Part shown: in pieces, positions 1-10,945 of the stretch
Numbering within the stretch: position 1 is the stretch's first letter
Layout of the letters: every line of letters starts with the position of its first letter
Assembly: GCA_941918925.1 (NCBI GenBank)
Contig: OW799233.1
Span: forward strand, 132,710,333-132,774,332
Source: Phyto melanocephala
Taxonomy: Eukaryota > Arthropoda > Insecta > Diptera > Rhinophoridae
DNA: 64,000 nt
Direction: 5' to 3'
Made by a program: the position numbers and the translations under genes
Notes under the pieces: generated by a model
The model's input: only the letters and a program-made list of their open reading frames with translations
Database searches by the model: none
Told to the model about the DNA's origin: nothing

Positions 1-1200
1 TAAAATCACAATAAAAAAAAACTTGCGCTTAATATCTCCTTGACTTCATTAACATGAAATCGAAATTTGCATGAATATTGCACCCAAAATTTGAACAAAA
101 ACAAAAAGTAAGAAACCAAACACCAACAGTCAGTGAGCACAAAGAACATGTTAAAATAAAATAAAAAACAAACAGCTATAACTTTCAGTAATAAAAGGAG
201 TTGCATGAATTTACACAAAACAAAACCCCGACTGCAAATGCTATTTAACCAAAATGACCCCACCACCAACGCATCATTATTGTCAATTTCATAGTCGTCG
301 TCATTATCATCACCAGCAACACCATAATCAATGAGTAATTGTATTTCTACTACTGATTTGAACAAGTTGTTTGTTGTAGCTGTGTTTATTTTTTACATTC
401 AACCGAGAGTGAGTAGAGGCTAAAAGAGGAAAAAAAAAAATATAAAAATAAAATTGGAACAAGCGTGATTAGCATGAGATATCAGCCAACATTAATAAAT
501 GACAATTAAAAACCGAATTTATTAATGTTCTTCTGTATGTGTTTAGATGTACATTTTAACGTACTAAGTACCATATGTTCCTTTTGGTTAAAAGGTTTTT
601 TGTTTTTGTTGCTAATGCTGTGCTGTTGTCAGCAAGAAACATAAGTTTTAACTTAAAACAAAAAAGGCAAACACATACAAAGTTATGTAAACTATCTGCT
701 TATATGTAATTTTACTTGTTTTTTGTTGAGTTTCTCTTTTTTTTTGGCTGAAATATACTGTTAAAGGAATATACCAACTACTTATGCTGAGAGATATCAT
801 TGTCTATTTGTTATGACTTTATATGGTTATCGAGGCGTCTTAATTGTTGTTGCTTTATCAATAGTCAGAACAACAACAATTATGTTGTTTGCTAAAGGCC
901 CAAGCTATTGTAAGTGCAAACTGAAACTGCTACTGAAGCTTACTTTAATATTAAACTATGTACTATAAATTACTACTTAGTAATACAATCATATAAATGT
1001 ATGTACATACAAGTGACTTTTATGCCACTATCTGTAATAACCACATTAACATTAAGGCGATAAATAAACAAAAAGTGGGTGATGTATATTGGAAAATTGT
1101 AGTAGATTTGCTAGGAATAAATTTTTCTGTCTTAAAAATTATAAAAAAAATATTTAAAACGAGTTTTTATTACATACATCCTGCCGTCCTTAACCCTGTC
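1..1200. other. AT-rich non-coding DNA
   Basis: No coding signal is visible; open frames here are short and of low complexity. The stretch holds runs of A and T and a small perfect inverted repeat (13-bp arms at 488-500 and 517-529, AACATTAATAAAT). A weaker inverted pair of AATTGTTGTTG type lies near 841-880. Confidence 0.6.
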
Positions 1201-1209
1201 TAGCATCTG

Positions 1210-1560
1210 AAACAAGAATAGGTCATGACCTTAAAAGAACTCCAATAATTGTTGACCCCTGTGAATATAATTCGTACTGCCCTACACAGTACTGTGAGAC
1301 TTATCGTTTCAGCCCATAATCACTACCATTCCCCTCAGCCAATAAAAGTCTACTAAATTCCTGACAACCTCTAAAAGGTGTGGATCTGATGTATTATAAG
1401 GTTGATATGCCGATGCCATCAGAAATGATCCCGAAACAGTACCAATACAGTGAGATTCAGCAAGAAGCGATGTATCATCTTTATAGTCAGTAGACAATGA
1501 CAAACCAGGATACATGTTTTCAGCTTTCTATCCATCTGTGAATAAAACAAACGGATGGCA
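1210..1560 (-). pseudogene. LINE endonuclease-domain remnant
   Basis: Read on the minus strand, this encodes the middle of an apurinic-like endonuclease from a non-LTR retrotransposon. The visible order is a region around SLSTDYKDDTSLL, then SFLMASAYQPYN (the conserved 'vYxPyn' strand), LLEVVRNLVDF, and VVIMG followed by remains of the catalytic N-x-H-H-x-x-W-G-S-T motif and RGQQLLEFF. In intact relatives that last motif reads GCDANAHHxxWGSTN; here the Cys-Asp is replaced by a stop and the first His is changed, so the domain is dead. No reverse transcriptase follows in order, so it is an isolated fragment. Family knowledge points to the I/R1/LOA group of insect LINEs. An FTDG-like string just upstream near 1545 could be a chance RNase H resemblance. 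Confidence 0.6.
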
Positions 1561-1639
1561 TGACGAGACAGACCCCCGGTATTCCCAAGAACGATCCATG
1601 GTTCCTATAACAAGGCTATGACCAACTTATCATCCTAAA

Positions 1640-3040
1640 AGTTTCGCTCTTTATCGCTGAAGCTGCTCTTCTCTAAAGAAAATTTAGCTGACATACATTT
1701 GTTTCTTACTGGTATTGTATCGCTTTAAAACTTTCTGAGATATAAGCAAATAAACACGACTGCCTTTGTTTTTTCGCATATTTTTACTAAAAACCCAAAA
1801 AATTTCTGCCTTGAATAATTCCTAGTCATCTTTGCTACTATTTTTAGTTATGCTCCTAGGAATATTTATTCAAAATCGGTCACTAATCGCCAAAGTTATA
1901 AGCAAAAATATTTTTCAAAATATATATTTTTTAAATGTATCTAGTTACTAAATTCATTAACTGTTTGACACGTTGAAGGCATTAAATTGTAAAAAGTAAA
2001 CTTACAACATTATTGCTACAAAACCTGAAAAATCGGCTGTAAATTTATTGAGATATAAGCACAACAATACAACCTCTTCGGTGTTTTTCAGGAAATTTAA
2101 AAACAATAATAGATTTTATTTTGCCTCCATACAGAGGGTCTCGTTGGTTATTGGAAGAAGGGGCTTGGTAAACCAAACATAATACACTATAAGAAAAATA
2201 TTAAAATTATAATGGCCGCCACTAAAAAGTGGATTACAACAAATTTATATATGGGTAAAATGTAGTTATTAAAAATGTACCCACTTCAACGCTCTCTATA
2301 TTGGTATTAAATAAAAGAGATTGAGCAGTAGAATATAGTACACTATGAAAAAGTTAAAATTCAAGATGGCGACCGAAATAAAATAGCAGTTTTTTGGGTC
2401 AAGTATTGATTTAAAATGAAAGGGTTTGACTGGTAGAATACACAAAACTATAAAAAAAAGTTAAAGTTCAAGATGTCGCCCTGAACAAAATGGAGGATAA
2501 TATAGATAACTGTAAAAAATATTAAAAAATAAGCAAAGATGGTTTTGGAAATAGTCGAGCAAAACGATATATAGTCTGCCTAATATGCAAAGCTAATAAA
2601 TCTAATTTTTAAGTAAATTGAGATTCTGATGCCGTGTGGTAAAGAAATATGCGCCTCGTCGACCAGCATGTACTTTTTCTTCAACTTAAGTCTTGTAGTG
2701 TGTAAAAAGGTTTAGGATAAGAAAAACTGCTTAATCCTCTCACAGAAAAATTTTTGTAAGAAGAACTCCAATTTGTTTTTTTTTATTTTTGTAGATTGTA
2801 GTCATACATGAAGATACCATAAAATAAACCAACTATATGTTTGGTTTTCCTCTAAAGCTACAAATACGAAATATATGAAGTTTTTTGTCTCTCCTGTAAA
2901 AAAGAGAGTTAGAAGGTTTGCATATTAAGCCGACGATATATCATTAAATGTGAAATTTAGGCCATGCTTTGATATGGCAACTATACCTATGTACATGATG
3001 GTGAAGGGTATTATCATATTCGACACGGTCGAATATATCA
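1640..3040 (-). repeat. Compound dispersed repeat, copy A
   Basis: Reverse-complement relative of the repeats at 42375-44178 and 48146-50250. Shared landmarks are a tract with AAATCGGTCACTAAT, a tract with GAGATATAAGCAC, repeated modules with AAGATGGC and AAAGTTAAA, and an outer end with CCTTCACCATCATGTACAT. The outer end at about 2985-3040 carries a degenerate form of the small palindrome ATTCGGCCGTGCCGAAT. The far end lacks the GTCY microsatellite seen in the other copies. A separate inverted-repeat element (2565-2942) sits inside it. Confidence 0.6.
2565..2942. mobile_element. MITE inside repeat copy A
   Basis: About 378 bp bounded by 28-bp inverted ends with about 4 mismatches; the left end begins GATATATAGTCTGCC and the reverse complement of the right end begins GATATATCGTCGGCT. 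The interior matches 41975-42257 in opposite orientation, including CTGGTCGACG and CCACACGGCATC. There is no coding capacity. The matching interior at two unrelated sites supports an independent mobile unit. Confidence 0.6.
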
Positions 3041-3044
3041 TTCT

Positions 3045-4840
3045 TGCTTGTTCCATGTTGAACTCATTTTATATTTAAAAACCTCCCTTGGAAATGTTTT
3101 CTGGGTTATACTAAGTAGTAGCAATATGATTAGAAGTACTATTTGTACTACTACATTTATATACTCGAATCAGATTTTATGCACTGACTACAATGACCTT
3201 ATTCTAATATGGCATAAAGCTAAATTGTACAATGATTTTTTGCTTCAATGTATTTGTAGTTTTATATAGTAAACAAAAAAAAAATATATATTTTTTTGTT
3301 TCAAAGTCGGAGGTGGCGATGACGTGTGTTGCTGCATATTTTAAGTTGTAACTTAACTTACTACATACACCATACACTGCTACAAATGTTGTTCTGTGGT
3401 GGCATTTTCTACCATCGCGTTGACGTAGCCAACAAATACTACAACAGCAACAGCTATAGTGACAGTTGTTCGTGCTGTTCAAATTAAAAACGCAGACTTG
3501 TTAATGTCATTAAAAAGTCTCTGAAATTTTAAACACACTGACATCATAGTTTTTTATTAAAAATGATTTTGTTACAATTTATTTTTATGCAGTTTTCGTT
3601 TTATTTGTTTATTTTTTTTTTTTTGCAAAAATTTGTCTCCATTAATTTTTTTTTCATTCTGTAGATTTTAGTTGTTGCTGCTTTTTCGTATTTGTTTAAG
3701 CAAATTCATAAACATATGTCGTCATAACATTTTGTGTAATAAAGTGTAAAGTTTTGTTATAATTTATGAGGGCGTTTTATATTAAAATAAAATATTTATG
3801 TAATAATCTTGTTCAAACCCCTTTGATATTTAATAAACTATTTTGTTGTTGTTGCTACAGTTGTAATGCCTAACATTTTTGAACTTTTATTTTGTTTTGT
3901 CAAGTGGCAACAAAAATATTTAATGCAGCAGTTTTGAAACTTTCTTTTTATATACAAGTAAGTTACACTTGTTGTTGCTATTGTCGTATTACCAAAAAAA
4001 TTATTATTCAGCTGTAAAATGTGCTAGAAATAATACGAATTGGTTAACAAGGCTGTGTATTTAGTGAAATACTTGAGTATTTGTATCGTTAAATTTAAAT
4101 AGTTGCATAGTAGGGTGGTTGAGAGTGCAAAAAAGTGGTTTTAAAAATCTACAAACTTTCTATAAAGTAATGGCAATCTATATTAACTTTGGAATACGCC
4201 AAAATGTAAATTTAATATATATTTTCTCCTCGATAAGGTTTGTATCCTAAAAGCAAGGGACAACAATATAATGTGGTGAGCAATGGAAAATGATATATAC
4301 AGGCATCTTACAGAGATACGTTCGTTTCGTTCGAAAGTGATATTGAATTTGCACTTTGCTTATTTAGAAAAAGCTAAACAGAAATTCAAACCAATATTTA
4401 TTTCTAAATTGAAATTCTTATAAACATTTCTATTAGCATTATTCATATAAAACAGTTCTCGGTGTGCATATTTTTAGTTAAGAATTGCAAATACGAAATT
4501 AAATCCATTCCGATCGGAATGTGTGATAAGCCTGATAATTTTGCAAAAATTTCTTTAGAATAGATTTTAAGAAATGAAAATTTTATCTTTCAACAACTAC
4601 AATACAAAGTTTTAATAAAATAAAATAAAGAATAAAAATTTTAAAACAAATTTAAAGAGCCCAACGTTCAATAAACTATGCGTATTACTGACAAGGACCA
4701 CTAAGACTAGAATCACTACCACAAAAGGAATTTTTTTTAAATATCGTGAAAATAAAAATAAAAAATTATTGCGATATAGAATCTTAATTTTTGGCACAAG
4801 ATTTAAATTAAATTTCTACTACTGTCTTATTATGTATAAT
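3045..4840. other. AT-rich non-coding DNA
   Basis: I see no gene. Low-complexity T and A runs dominate (for example 3610-3660), with GTTGTTGTTGC-type trinucleotide tracts. Frames on either strand in 3204-3482 and 4612-4797 have no recognisable protein signature. Confidence 0.55.
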
Positions 4841-5347
4841 AATAGCGGAACTCACTCTTTGATGCAAACTATCCTTGCAAGTCTAGCAAACAATTTAACT
4901 TGTGCACGACTACAAAAACAAATTCTATTAAATTGCAATTTGCATCACTTGAGCAAATATGCACAACTAAAAATCATTGCAAAGTAATGTCATACAAATT
5001 TGCACAACAGCTACACAATTTTTTTACTCTCAGGATTTAAAATCTCCACAAATTCAATTTCATACATGGCATTTTTTTACCAAAAAATTGTGATATTATA
5101 TTTTTCCGTTGACTTAGGCATTGTAATTTATTTAAAATTAATTAATTTTCTTTCCGGAAAATATTAAAACACAGCATCTTACTTATTAATTTAAAAAAAA
5201 GATTTGTTGTTTCTTAAATATCTAAAAAATCAGCTTGTTGCCATAAGTTTGCAACACACATGAAAAATGCACTCACGCTTGGTAGCAAAAAATTAGTGCA
5301 TATATGCACTAATTGCAAAAATGCTACCAAGAGTGAATTCCGCTAAT
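4841..5347. mobile_element. MITE with AGCGGAATTCACTC ends
   Basis: The left end (AATAGCGGAACTCACTCTT) and the reverse complement of the right end (ATTAGCGGAATTCACTCTT) match at 17 of 19 positions. The interior is non-coding and rich in TTGCAA/TGCAAA words. I could not identify a target-site duplication, so the superfamily is open. Confidence 0.5.
5268..5337. repeat. Strong hairpin at the MITE right end
   Basis: Arms of about 30 bp: CTTGGTAGCA with TGCTACCAAG outside, and TTAGTGCA with TGCACTAA around a TATA-centred loop. It sits just inside the right terminus of the 4841-5347 element. Confidence 0.6.
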
Positions 5348-6240
5348 ACTTATAACACAAAAATCCTTAAACAACAAACAAGATTATTATTTTATATTGC
5401 AGCGCCCCATGTCGCATATCAAACTAAATTATAAGGTGTACAGAACACCCAACAGGGGTATCTGTTGAGAAGCTGTTATTCTAATGAAAAGTTTGTTTTG
5501 TTTTTCAGAATAGTTTGATAAATCGAATTGCAAAGAGCTTCACCAGAATAAAATTTGTTTCCAAAATTCACGCTTTGATCGCCAAACTTAGAGAGAACTT
5601 TGGACTCAAAATCTCGCCTCCTTATCTTTAATAAAAACATTTTTTATTGAGCTAAAACTATTATTTTAGGGCCATTTCTAATATGTCATGTTGGGTACTT
5701 TTTTATCTCCTTTAAAATTTATAATTTTTTTAGGGCCATTTTTCTCACTTTTGAGTCAATTTTTTTTTCATTTTGGGGCCAAATTTCATATTTAATTTTG
5801 GGGTAGTTTTTAAATTTTTTAAAATTTGTACAAATTTTTTTTATTAATATATTTTCAAAAGAAATAAAAAATAAAAATATCCTTTTTAAATTATATTTTT
5901 AAACTCGCTTAAGTTAATTTTTTTAAATTTCTCATTTTTATATGAAGAAATTAAATTTTTTATTTGTGGTAATGAAAGAATAAACGCCTTTTTTTGAAAA
6001 TAAATTTTAAAAATTTAAGTTGATTTTGCAAATAAAAAAATTACCCAGAAATAAAAAAAATTAATCAGAAGTGAAAAATGACTCCAAAAAAATGGGTCCA
6101 AATTTTCGTGTTGTTGCCTTTAATGTAAAAAGCTTTTGTCCATTTTTTATTTTAATTTTGGGGCCATTTTTCATTCGGGTAATTTTTTATGGAGCCGTTT
6201 AATGTATATACATATGTATAGAGGGCGTTTTTGTGATTTT
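5348..6240. other. AT-rich DNA with a recurring GGGCCATTTTT word
   Basis: No gene. Between about 5670 and 6180 the word TTAGGGCCATTT or TTGGGGCCATTTTTC recurs several times, and an inverted cousin (GAAAAATGACTCC) lies near 6075. This could be the remains of an old hairpin or tandem element, but divergence is too high to define ends. Confidence 0.3.
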
Positions 6241-6344
6241 GTTTTTCCGGAGTAAATTTTGTCAGCGTAAAAAAAGATTTGTGACTTTTTGAAATGCGAA
6301 AAATGCGCAGTAAGCTTGGGAACTTAATCATATATATCCAAATT

Positions 6345-6595
6345 AAGTCCTATAGTGCACGAAATGTTAAAAGACACATGCACATGTGGGTCTGACGTCA
6401 CTAAAATGTTCAGCACTTTGGTTACATTTTCTTAAATAGTCGTAATGGCTGCATGCGGTAAGAATTTGTATTACACAAAATGTATTTTATTTAAAAAATG
6501 CAAATGAAAAACATGTGGCCGAAGCGGATGACGTAAAAATTACGTCACAGCCACGTGCGTATGTGTCTTTTTTACATTTCGTGTACAACAGGCTT
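6345..6595. mobile_element. MITE, copy 1 of 2 in the window
   Basis: About 251 bp with imperfect inverted ends of about 35 bp; left includes GTGCACGAAATGTTAAAAG, right (reverse complement) GTACACGAAATGTAAAAAAG. The interior includes GTGACGTCAGAC on the reverse strand, CGCATGCAGCCA and ACATGTGGCC. A second copy lies in reverse orientation at 24051-24282 and is alignable over its whole length. Flanks are TTA-like, so a TA or TTA target is possible but not proved. Confidence 0.75.
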
Positions 6596-6659
6596 TACAG
6601 ATGAAAAATGCTTGCAAATCATTAAATATTATTATCAAAATTCTGTTAAGGTGTTTCAT

Positions 6660-7140
6660 AAATAACGTCAACTTTATAGCATGTCAAAAAACAGAATTGC
6701 TGGATTTAGTGTAAGATGCACTATTTGGTGCTGCTTATGGGTCAACGTCATCACTAGACCGTACTTCTTCGCGAACGACAAATCACAACTTTACAGTGAA
6801 GAGAAAAAGGTACAGTGCGATGATAACCGATTCTTTTTGCCTAAATGGAAGAGCACGACTCGGTTGACATGTAGCTTTAACAAAACAGTACCACATGCCA
6901 TATGACAGGCGATAACTGGAACCTATGAAGCGAGTTTGGTGAGAAATTAATCTCACGTCTATTGTTGCCAAGAGCATGAGATTTCATAGCACTTGAATAT
7001 ATTTATATTGTGGGATACGTGGGGTCTCCCATATATAGGGATAATCCAGCCACAATTCCACCCTATGAGATACCGGCAGAAATACTGAAAAAAGTATGCC
7101 AAACTTGGAATTCGTTTACATTAACATCTCTTTAATAAGT
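6660..7140 (+). pseudogene. mariner-like transposase, C-terminal remnant
   Basis: Across several frames this reads as the C-terminal half of a mariner transposase. CTIWCCLWVNVITRPYFF corresponds to the family's 'VWCxxWxxxIIGPYFF' block. A badly decayed centre follows, then a block translating as YIVGYVGSPIYRDNPATI, matching 'FLWGYVKSxVYxDxPATI', and finally EILKKVCQTWNS, matching 'MLxKVxxNWxxR'. In-frame stops and frameshifts are spread throughout and the N-terminus is absent, so it is non-functional. It lies just right of the MITE at 6345-6595 with no shared ends. The mariner assignment rests on conserved spacing of three blocks. Confidence 0.6.
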
Positions 7141-8565
7141 AAATGATAGGCATTCATTTATTGCTTTAAATTAAATATTTGATTTTTTTTAATTTGTTGA
7201 TTTTTGATTATCAACTTTCAACCCGCTAGCGGGCAAAAAATTACCCGATATATTTGTTTGTATATGATTTGACATTGCAATATGTTTTTATCAACAATAA
7301 GATTTGTTGTTGTTGCAACGCTCTTACCTCATTAAAATTCTAATCCATCACTCGTATTTCGATTTCGAACTTCAAACACAAAAATACGTAGAACATTGTG
7401 AAAACACTTTGAATTTTTTTTAACAACCTGCATTATAACTGCTAATATCACATGTGTCCTTAATGTAAACACAAACAGTTCTACATATGTTATTATTAAA
7501 AAATTTATGTAAAATATAATAACCATTTGATTATAGGTTTAAAAATTTTTTTTTTCGTTAATCTAAATAAACTGTAAAAATGTTAAACGTTTTAAAACCC
7601 TCATAAAATTAGGAAAAAATTTAAATCAATCAAGTTTAAGAAAATTACCTTTGAGATGCTCTTTTTTAAGTTTAATCTTCAAGATTATAGTTTTATAATT
7701 TATAAATGTATATTTGTATGTACATGGCTGTACAACAATATCCAATATCAATATATATATATATAAAATGTGTAGTTAAGAAATGTCATCTAAGACTGCT
7801 AACCAGCTCTGGTTGTTTTTTATTTGCTCATAAAATTTGTATCGAAGAACAGTCACTTACCTGCAAAAGAAAGAAAAATAATAAAAATGATTTAGATTTT
7901 GTTGAAATGTGACAATTGGTAAATTTAGAAAAGTTTTATATAATAATAGATGTGATAATGATTTGATGACATGGTAAATGCAACTACTTTTTGATTGTTT
8001 GTTTTTTTATTTAAATTTTATTTACAGAATTTTAAAGCATAAACATATTTCTTAAGTGTTTTGAATCATGTTTCCAAATCCATAAAAAAATCAGCCTTTT
8101 TTCTGCTAGTCACCTTTTAAGCTCTAGACCTATTTTGAAGTTGTTTTTAATTTGTTTTTTTTTGGTTATATTGCCTTACAGCTTAGCAAGTTTAAGCTTG
8201 ACGGGCTTATATCATAAATATATCAATGTACTTGAAATAAAAGAGTTTGATTGACAAATGCCACATTGTTTGTCAAGCCAAGTTTTGAAAAAAGGTTTCA
8301 TGTTCTATAATTACTCAGGCAGACGCATCCAGTTTGTGCGTTTAAGGGGTGAGGATGGTACTTTGTTCTTAAAATATATTAATTGTTTTTTTAAATAGCT
8401 GCCAAAGCTTTTACCTATTAAAAGAAAAAAGTTAGTTTCCGGGGGTGTAAGTATCGTTTTTTCGTCCCTCCTGGATCCGCACTTGATTTAGGAGATTTTT
8501 AAAAGTAGAAGCTAGAACGAACATTTTTGGAACAGTTTTTTTTTTTGATTTTAAGTCGTCTGCAT
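7141..8565. other. AT-rich non-coding DNA
   Basis: No gene is supported. It contains a 12-bp perfect palindrome CCCGCTAGCGGG near 7222, a short (TA)n tract near 7750 and A/T runs. The segment 8300-8500 is less AT-rich and may belong to an unrecognised repeat. Confidence 0.45.
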
Positions 8566-8569
8566 TTCT

Positions 8570-9850
8570 TGAGCGCTACCAACAACGGGGTCCATTCTTT
8601 AGAGATAAGAAAGTTCAGATCAATAAAAAAAAACGTCAAATACCTGGGAGTAGTACTTGATTGAAGGCTATTTTGGAGAGAAAGGAAGAAGGGAGAAGAA
8701 GGGAGAAACTCAAAGAATATGGACTCTTTGTAAAAGAGCGGTAGGCTCGAAATGTGGCAAAGATGACATACTAACTGTATACGAACGTGTTATGCCTACA
8801 TATGCCCTGATAGTGTGTTGGAAATTTTTAGAGAAGAAAGTTAATACTAAACCTCTGCTAAAGATCCGAAAACAGTGCTGCATTAGTATTTGTGGTACTA
8901 AGAGAACCATATAAATAGAGATACTGGTGAACTATGTGGCATCCTTGACTGTTACTAGATTATTAGCATGTATGTGAATGACCATTAAACCAAATACCAA
9001 AGAGTAATCGATATCTTACCGACGGGAAAAATCAATGAGATAACATGTGATATAATCCGAATGAGTTATAAGAATATTGAATCACTACAATACCAGAAGA
9101 CAGAAAATGGGATAAATCAATTAGGGTAGGAAACATCCAAGTAATCGATCTTTATACAGACGGATCGAAGATTGCAAATGGAACTAGAATAGGTTCATAT
9201 GACGTAAGCCGAAACAGTTGTAAAAACTTTCGTCTACCAGATAACAAAACCGTTTTCCAGGCTTAGATTATTGAAATTACGGAAGGCATTAAATGTATGA
9301 AGGAGATTAATAACGAAGCTCACATTCATGTTTTTACGTACAACTAATCAGATATTTAGGTTCTAATGAACAAACGGTTGAATCTTGCAAAGTTCTGCAA
9401 TACAACGCCAAGTCATCACGACATAATTCAGAACGTAGAATCCGTAAATGCTATCTTCAGATTATTAAAAAGGAATGAAAATGGCGATGGAAGAACACTT
9501 TGGAATGTGGAAAAATACTACTGTCGGTGAGGTAATGAACATATAGTGGGAAGACCAAATCTTTAAATATCAAAAGGTATTCCAAAACTGAGTAGACTAG
9601 TGTAGTAACAGGTAATACGGTGCTGAAAACTCATCTAGCTTGCCTGGGACTGTCGTATGAAACAAGATGCAGATGTAAGCGAAGAGCATAAGATTTTATA
9701 CAAATTCAAATTGAAAATCCCGAAGGAATAAGAAGAAGCGAATAAGTTCCTGATCTCGAGATGTTAGCAAAGTTTGGGATTATGATTCTATTTCAGGCAT
9801 TTTCATTCATTATATCGCATAACGTTCCAATCGGTCAAGCTAACCTAACA
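8570..9850 (+). pseudogene. LINE remnant: RT thumb plus RNase H
   Basis: Degenerate 3' part of a non-LTR retrotransposon. At about 8635 the frame reads VKYLGVVLD, the block that follows the reverse transcriptase palm. Then comes a thumb segment with IWTLCKRAVGSKCG and an equivalent of the 'YxxxVxPxxxYG' block (VYERVMPTYALIVCW). From about 9145 there is an RNase H start (VIDLYTDGSK) followed by VFQA and an ITEGIKCMKEIN helix, so the first catalytic Asp is kept. The downstream RNase H Asp block is decayed. Stops and frameshifts occur throughout. The copy ends in a CTAACCTAAC-type tail near 9840-9850, like the LINE at 55028-55952, suggesting the same family. An RNase H after the RT is typical of the I/LOA groups. 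Confidence 0.6.
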
Positions 9851-9984
9851 AAACCTGTATTTTTTATAGAGAATTGGATCTTTATTAGAGCTAGGAACGA
9901 TTAAGAGTCGAATATAAAAACTGAAACTGAAAAATTAAATATTAAGAGATTGATTGTCATCGTAAGAGTTTTGCCTCGAGCTGG

Positions 9985-10834
9985 TATACCATGATAATCT
10001 TCACTGCTAAAAAACTCGACCGTATAGAAGTGTTAACGAAACACCAGAAACATCTACTACAAAGCCTTATGTTGAGCTAGGAATGGCCCTTACATCACTT
10101 TGGCATATTTAAAAATAGGATTTACTGTTTTTCTCATATAAGATGCAATTGGTACAAGAATTCAAACCCGCAGACCATCGGAAACGTCTAAATTTTGCAG
10201 TTAAATTTTAACAGATGCCTAGAAAAAAAAAGAATTAAATCGAATTGAAAATCTGATTATGGGTGATGATAATTTTTATTTATATGGCTTTGCTAGGGGG
10301 TTTTGAAAATCCAGGATGCTTTCATCAACGTTAATTACATTCTGTTAGTTGTACAGTACGGTATGGCATTACATCTACTTATGTACACCGTTAAGCCCCT
10401 TCTTCTTCGAAAATCTGGATAGAAGTGCTATAACTGCAAATGGATAGCGATATTGGTTTATGATAGCAAATTTTTTACCTCTTGCTCTTGAATATAGACC
10501 TAATGAAGGAGCCACTGGTCACCCTGTCCTAGACACAATCGAACTTGTAAATAAAATTTTATGGAGAGCGAATAATTTCCAGAAATAAGGAAGTTAATTG
10601 GGCAACATGTTCGGCAGAGTTTTTTCTTTTGAGTTATTTAAAGGACCGAGTAGATTTAAACAAGCCGAAGATAATCCTTGAACTCAAGATCAACAGTGTT
10701 GCAGAAATTCAAGCGCTACAACAACAAATTTTAAAAGCTCTTAATGCTAATGCTTTAAAAAAAGTCCATCATTTTTACGTTGAAAACGGGTGTCATAAAG
10801 GTGACATTATTTTCAATACTTACCCATATACCTA
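9985..10834 (+). pseudogene. mariner-like transposase pseudogene
   Basis: A heavily mutated but nearly collinear mariner transposase. In order: RSVNETPE, a helix-turn-helix remnant ending SLWHI, SYKMQLVQEFKPADHRKRLN (family 'PYKxQLxQELKPxDHxxR'), a weak FYLYGF block, PFFFENLDRSAITANG (family 'PFFFEN..G.AVTVNG'), ATGHPVLDTIELV (family 'ATCHTAxxTIxLL', containing the second catalytic Asp region), and a clean C-terminus SYLKDRVDLNKPKIILELK through GCHKGDIIFNTY with its own stop. Several frameshifts and stops lie between the blocks. The stop codon overlaps the left end of the foldback element at 10831, so that element inserted at or next to the gene's 3' end. Confidence 0.65.
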
Positions 10835-10945
10835 AACAAGAGCGTTGAGCGTCAAGCGTTGTAGTTTTACATGTGTTTTGTTTTTGTTACAATAACAAAA
10901 TACACGCAAAATTGCAACGCTTGACGCTCAACGCTCTTGTTTAGG
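10831..10945. mobile_element. Foldback MITE flanked by TA
   Basis: 115 bp. The outer 31 bp of each end are perfect inverted repeats starting CCTAAACAAGAGCGTTGA, and the arms continue for about 50 bp with few mismatches around a short loop near TTACAATAACA. TA lies immediately outside both ends, as expected for Tc1/mariner-type targets. The near-identity of the arms suggests a young insertion. Confidence 0.8.

Noticed and set aside
1530..1560. FTDG-like string upstream of the LINE endonuclease fragment
   Set aside because: RNase H would lie after the reverse transcriptase, not before an endonuclease, and no other RNase H block is present.
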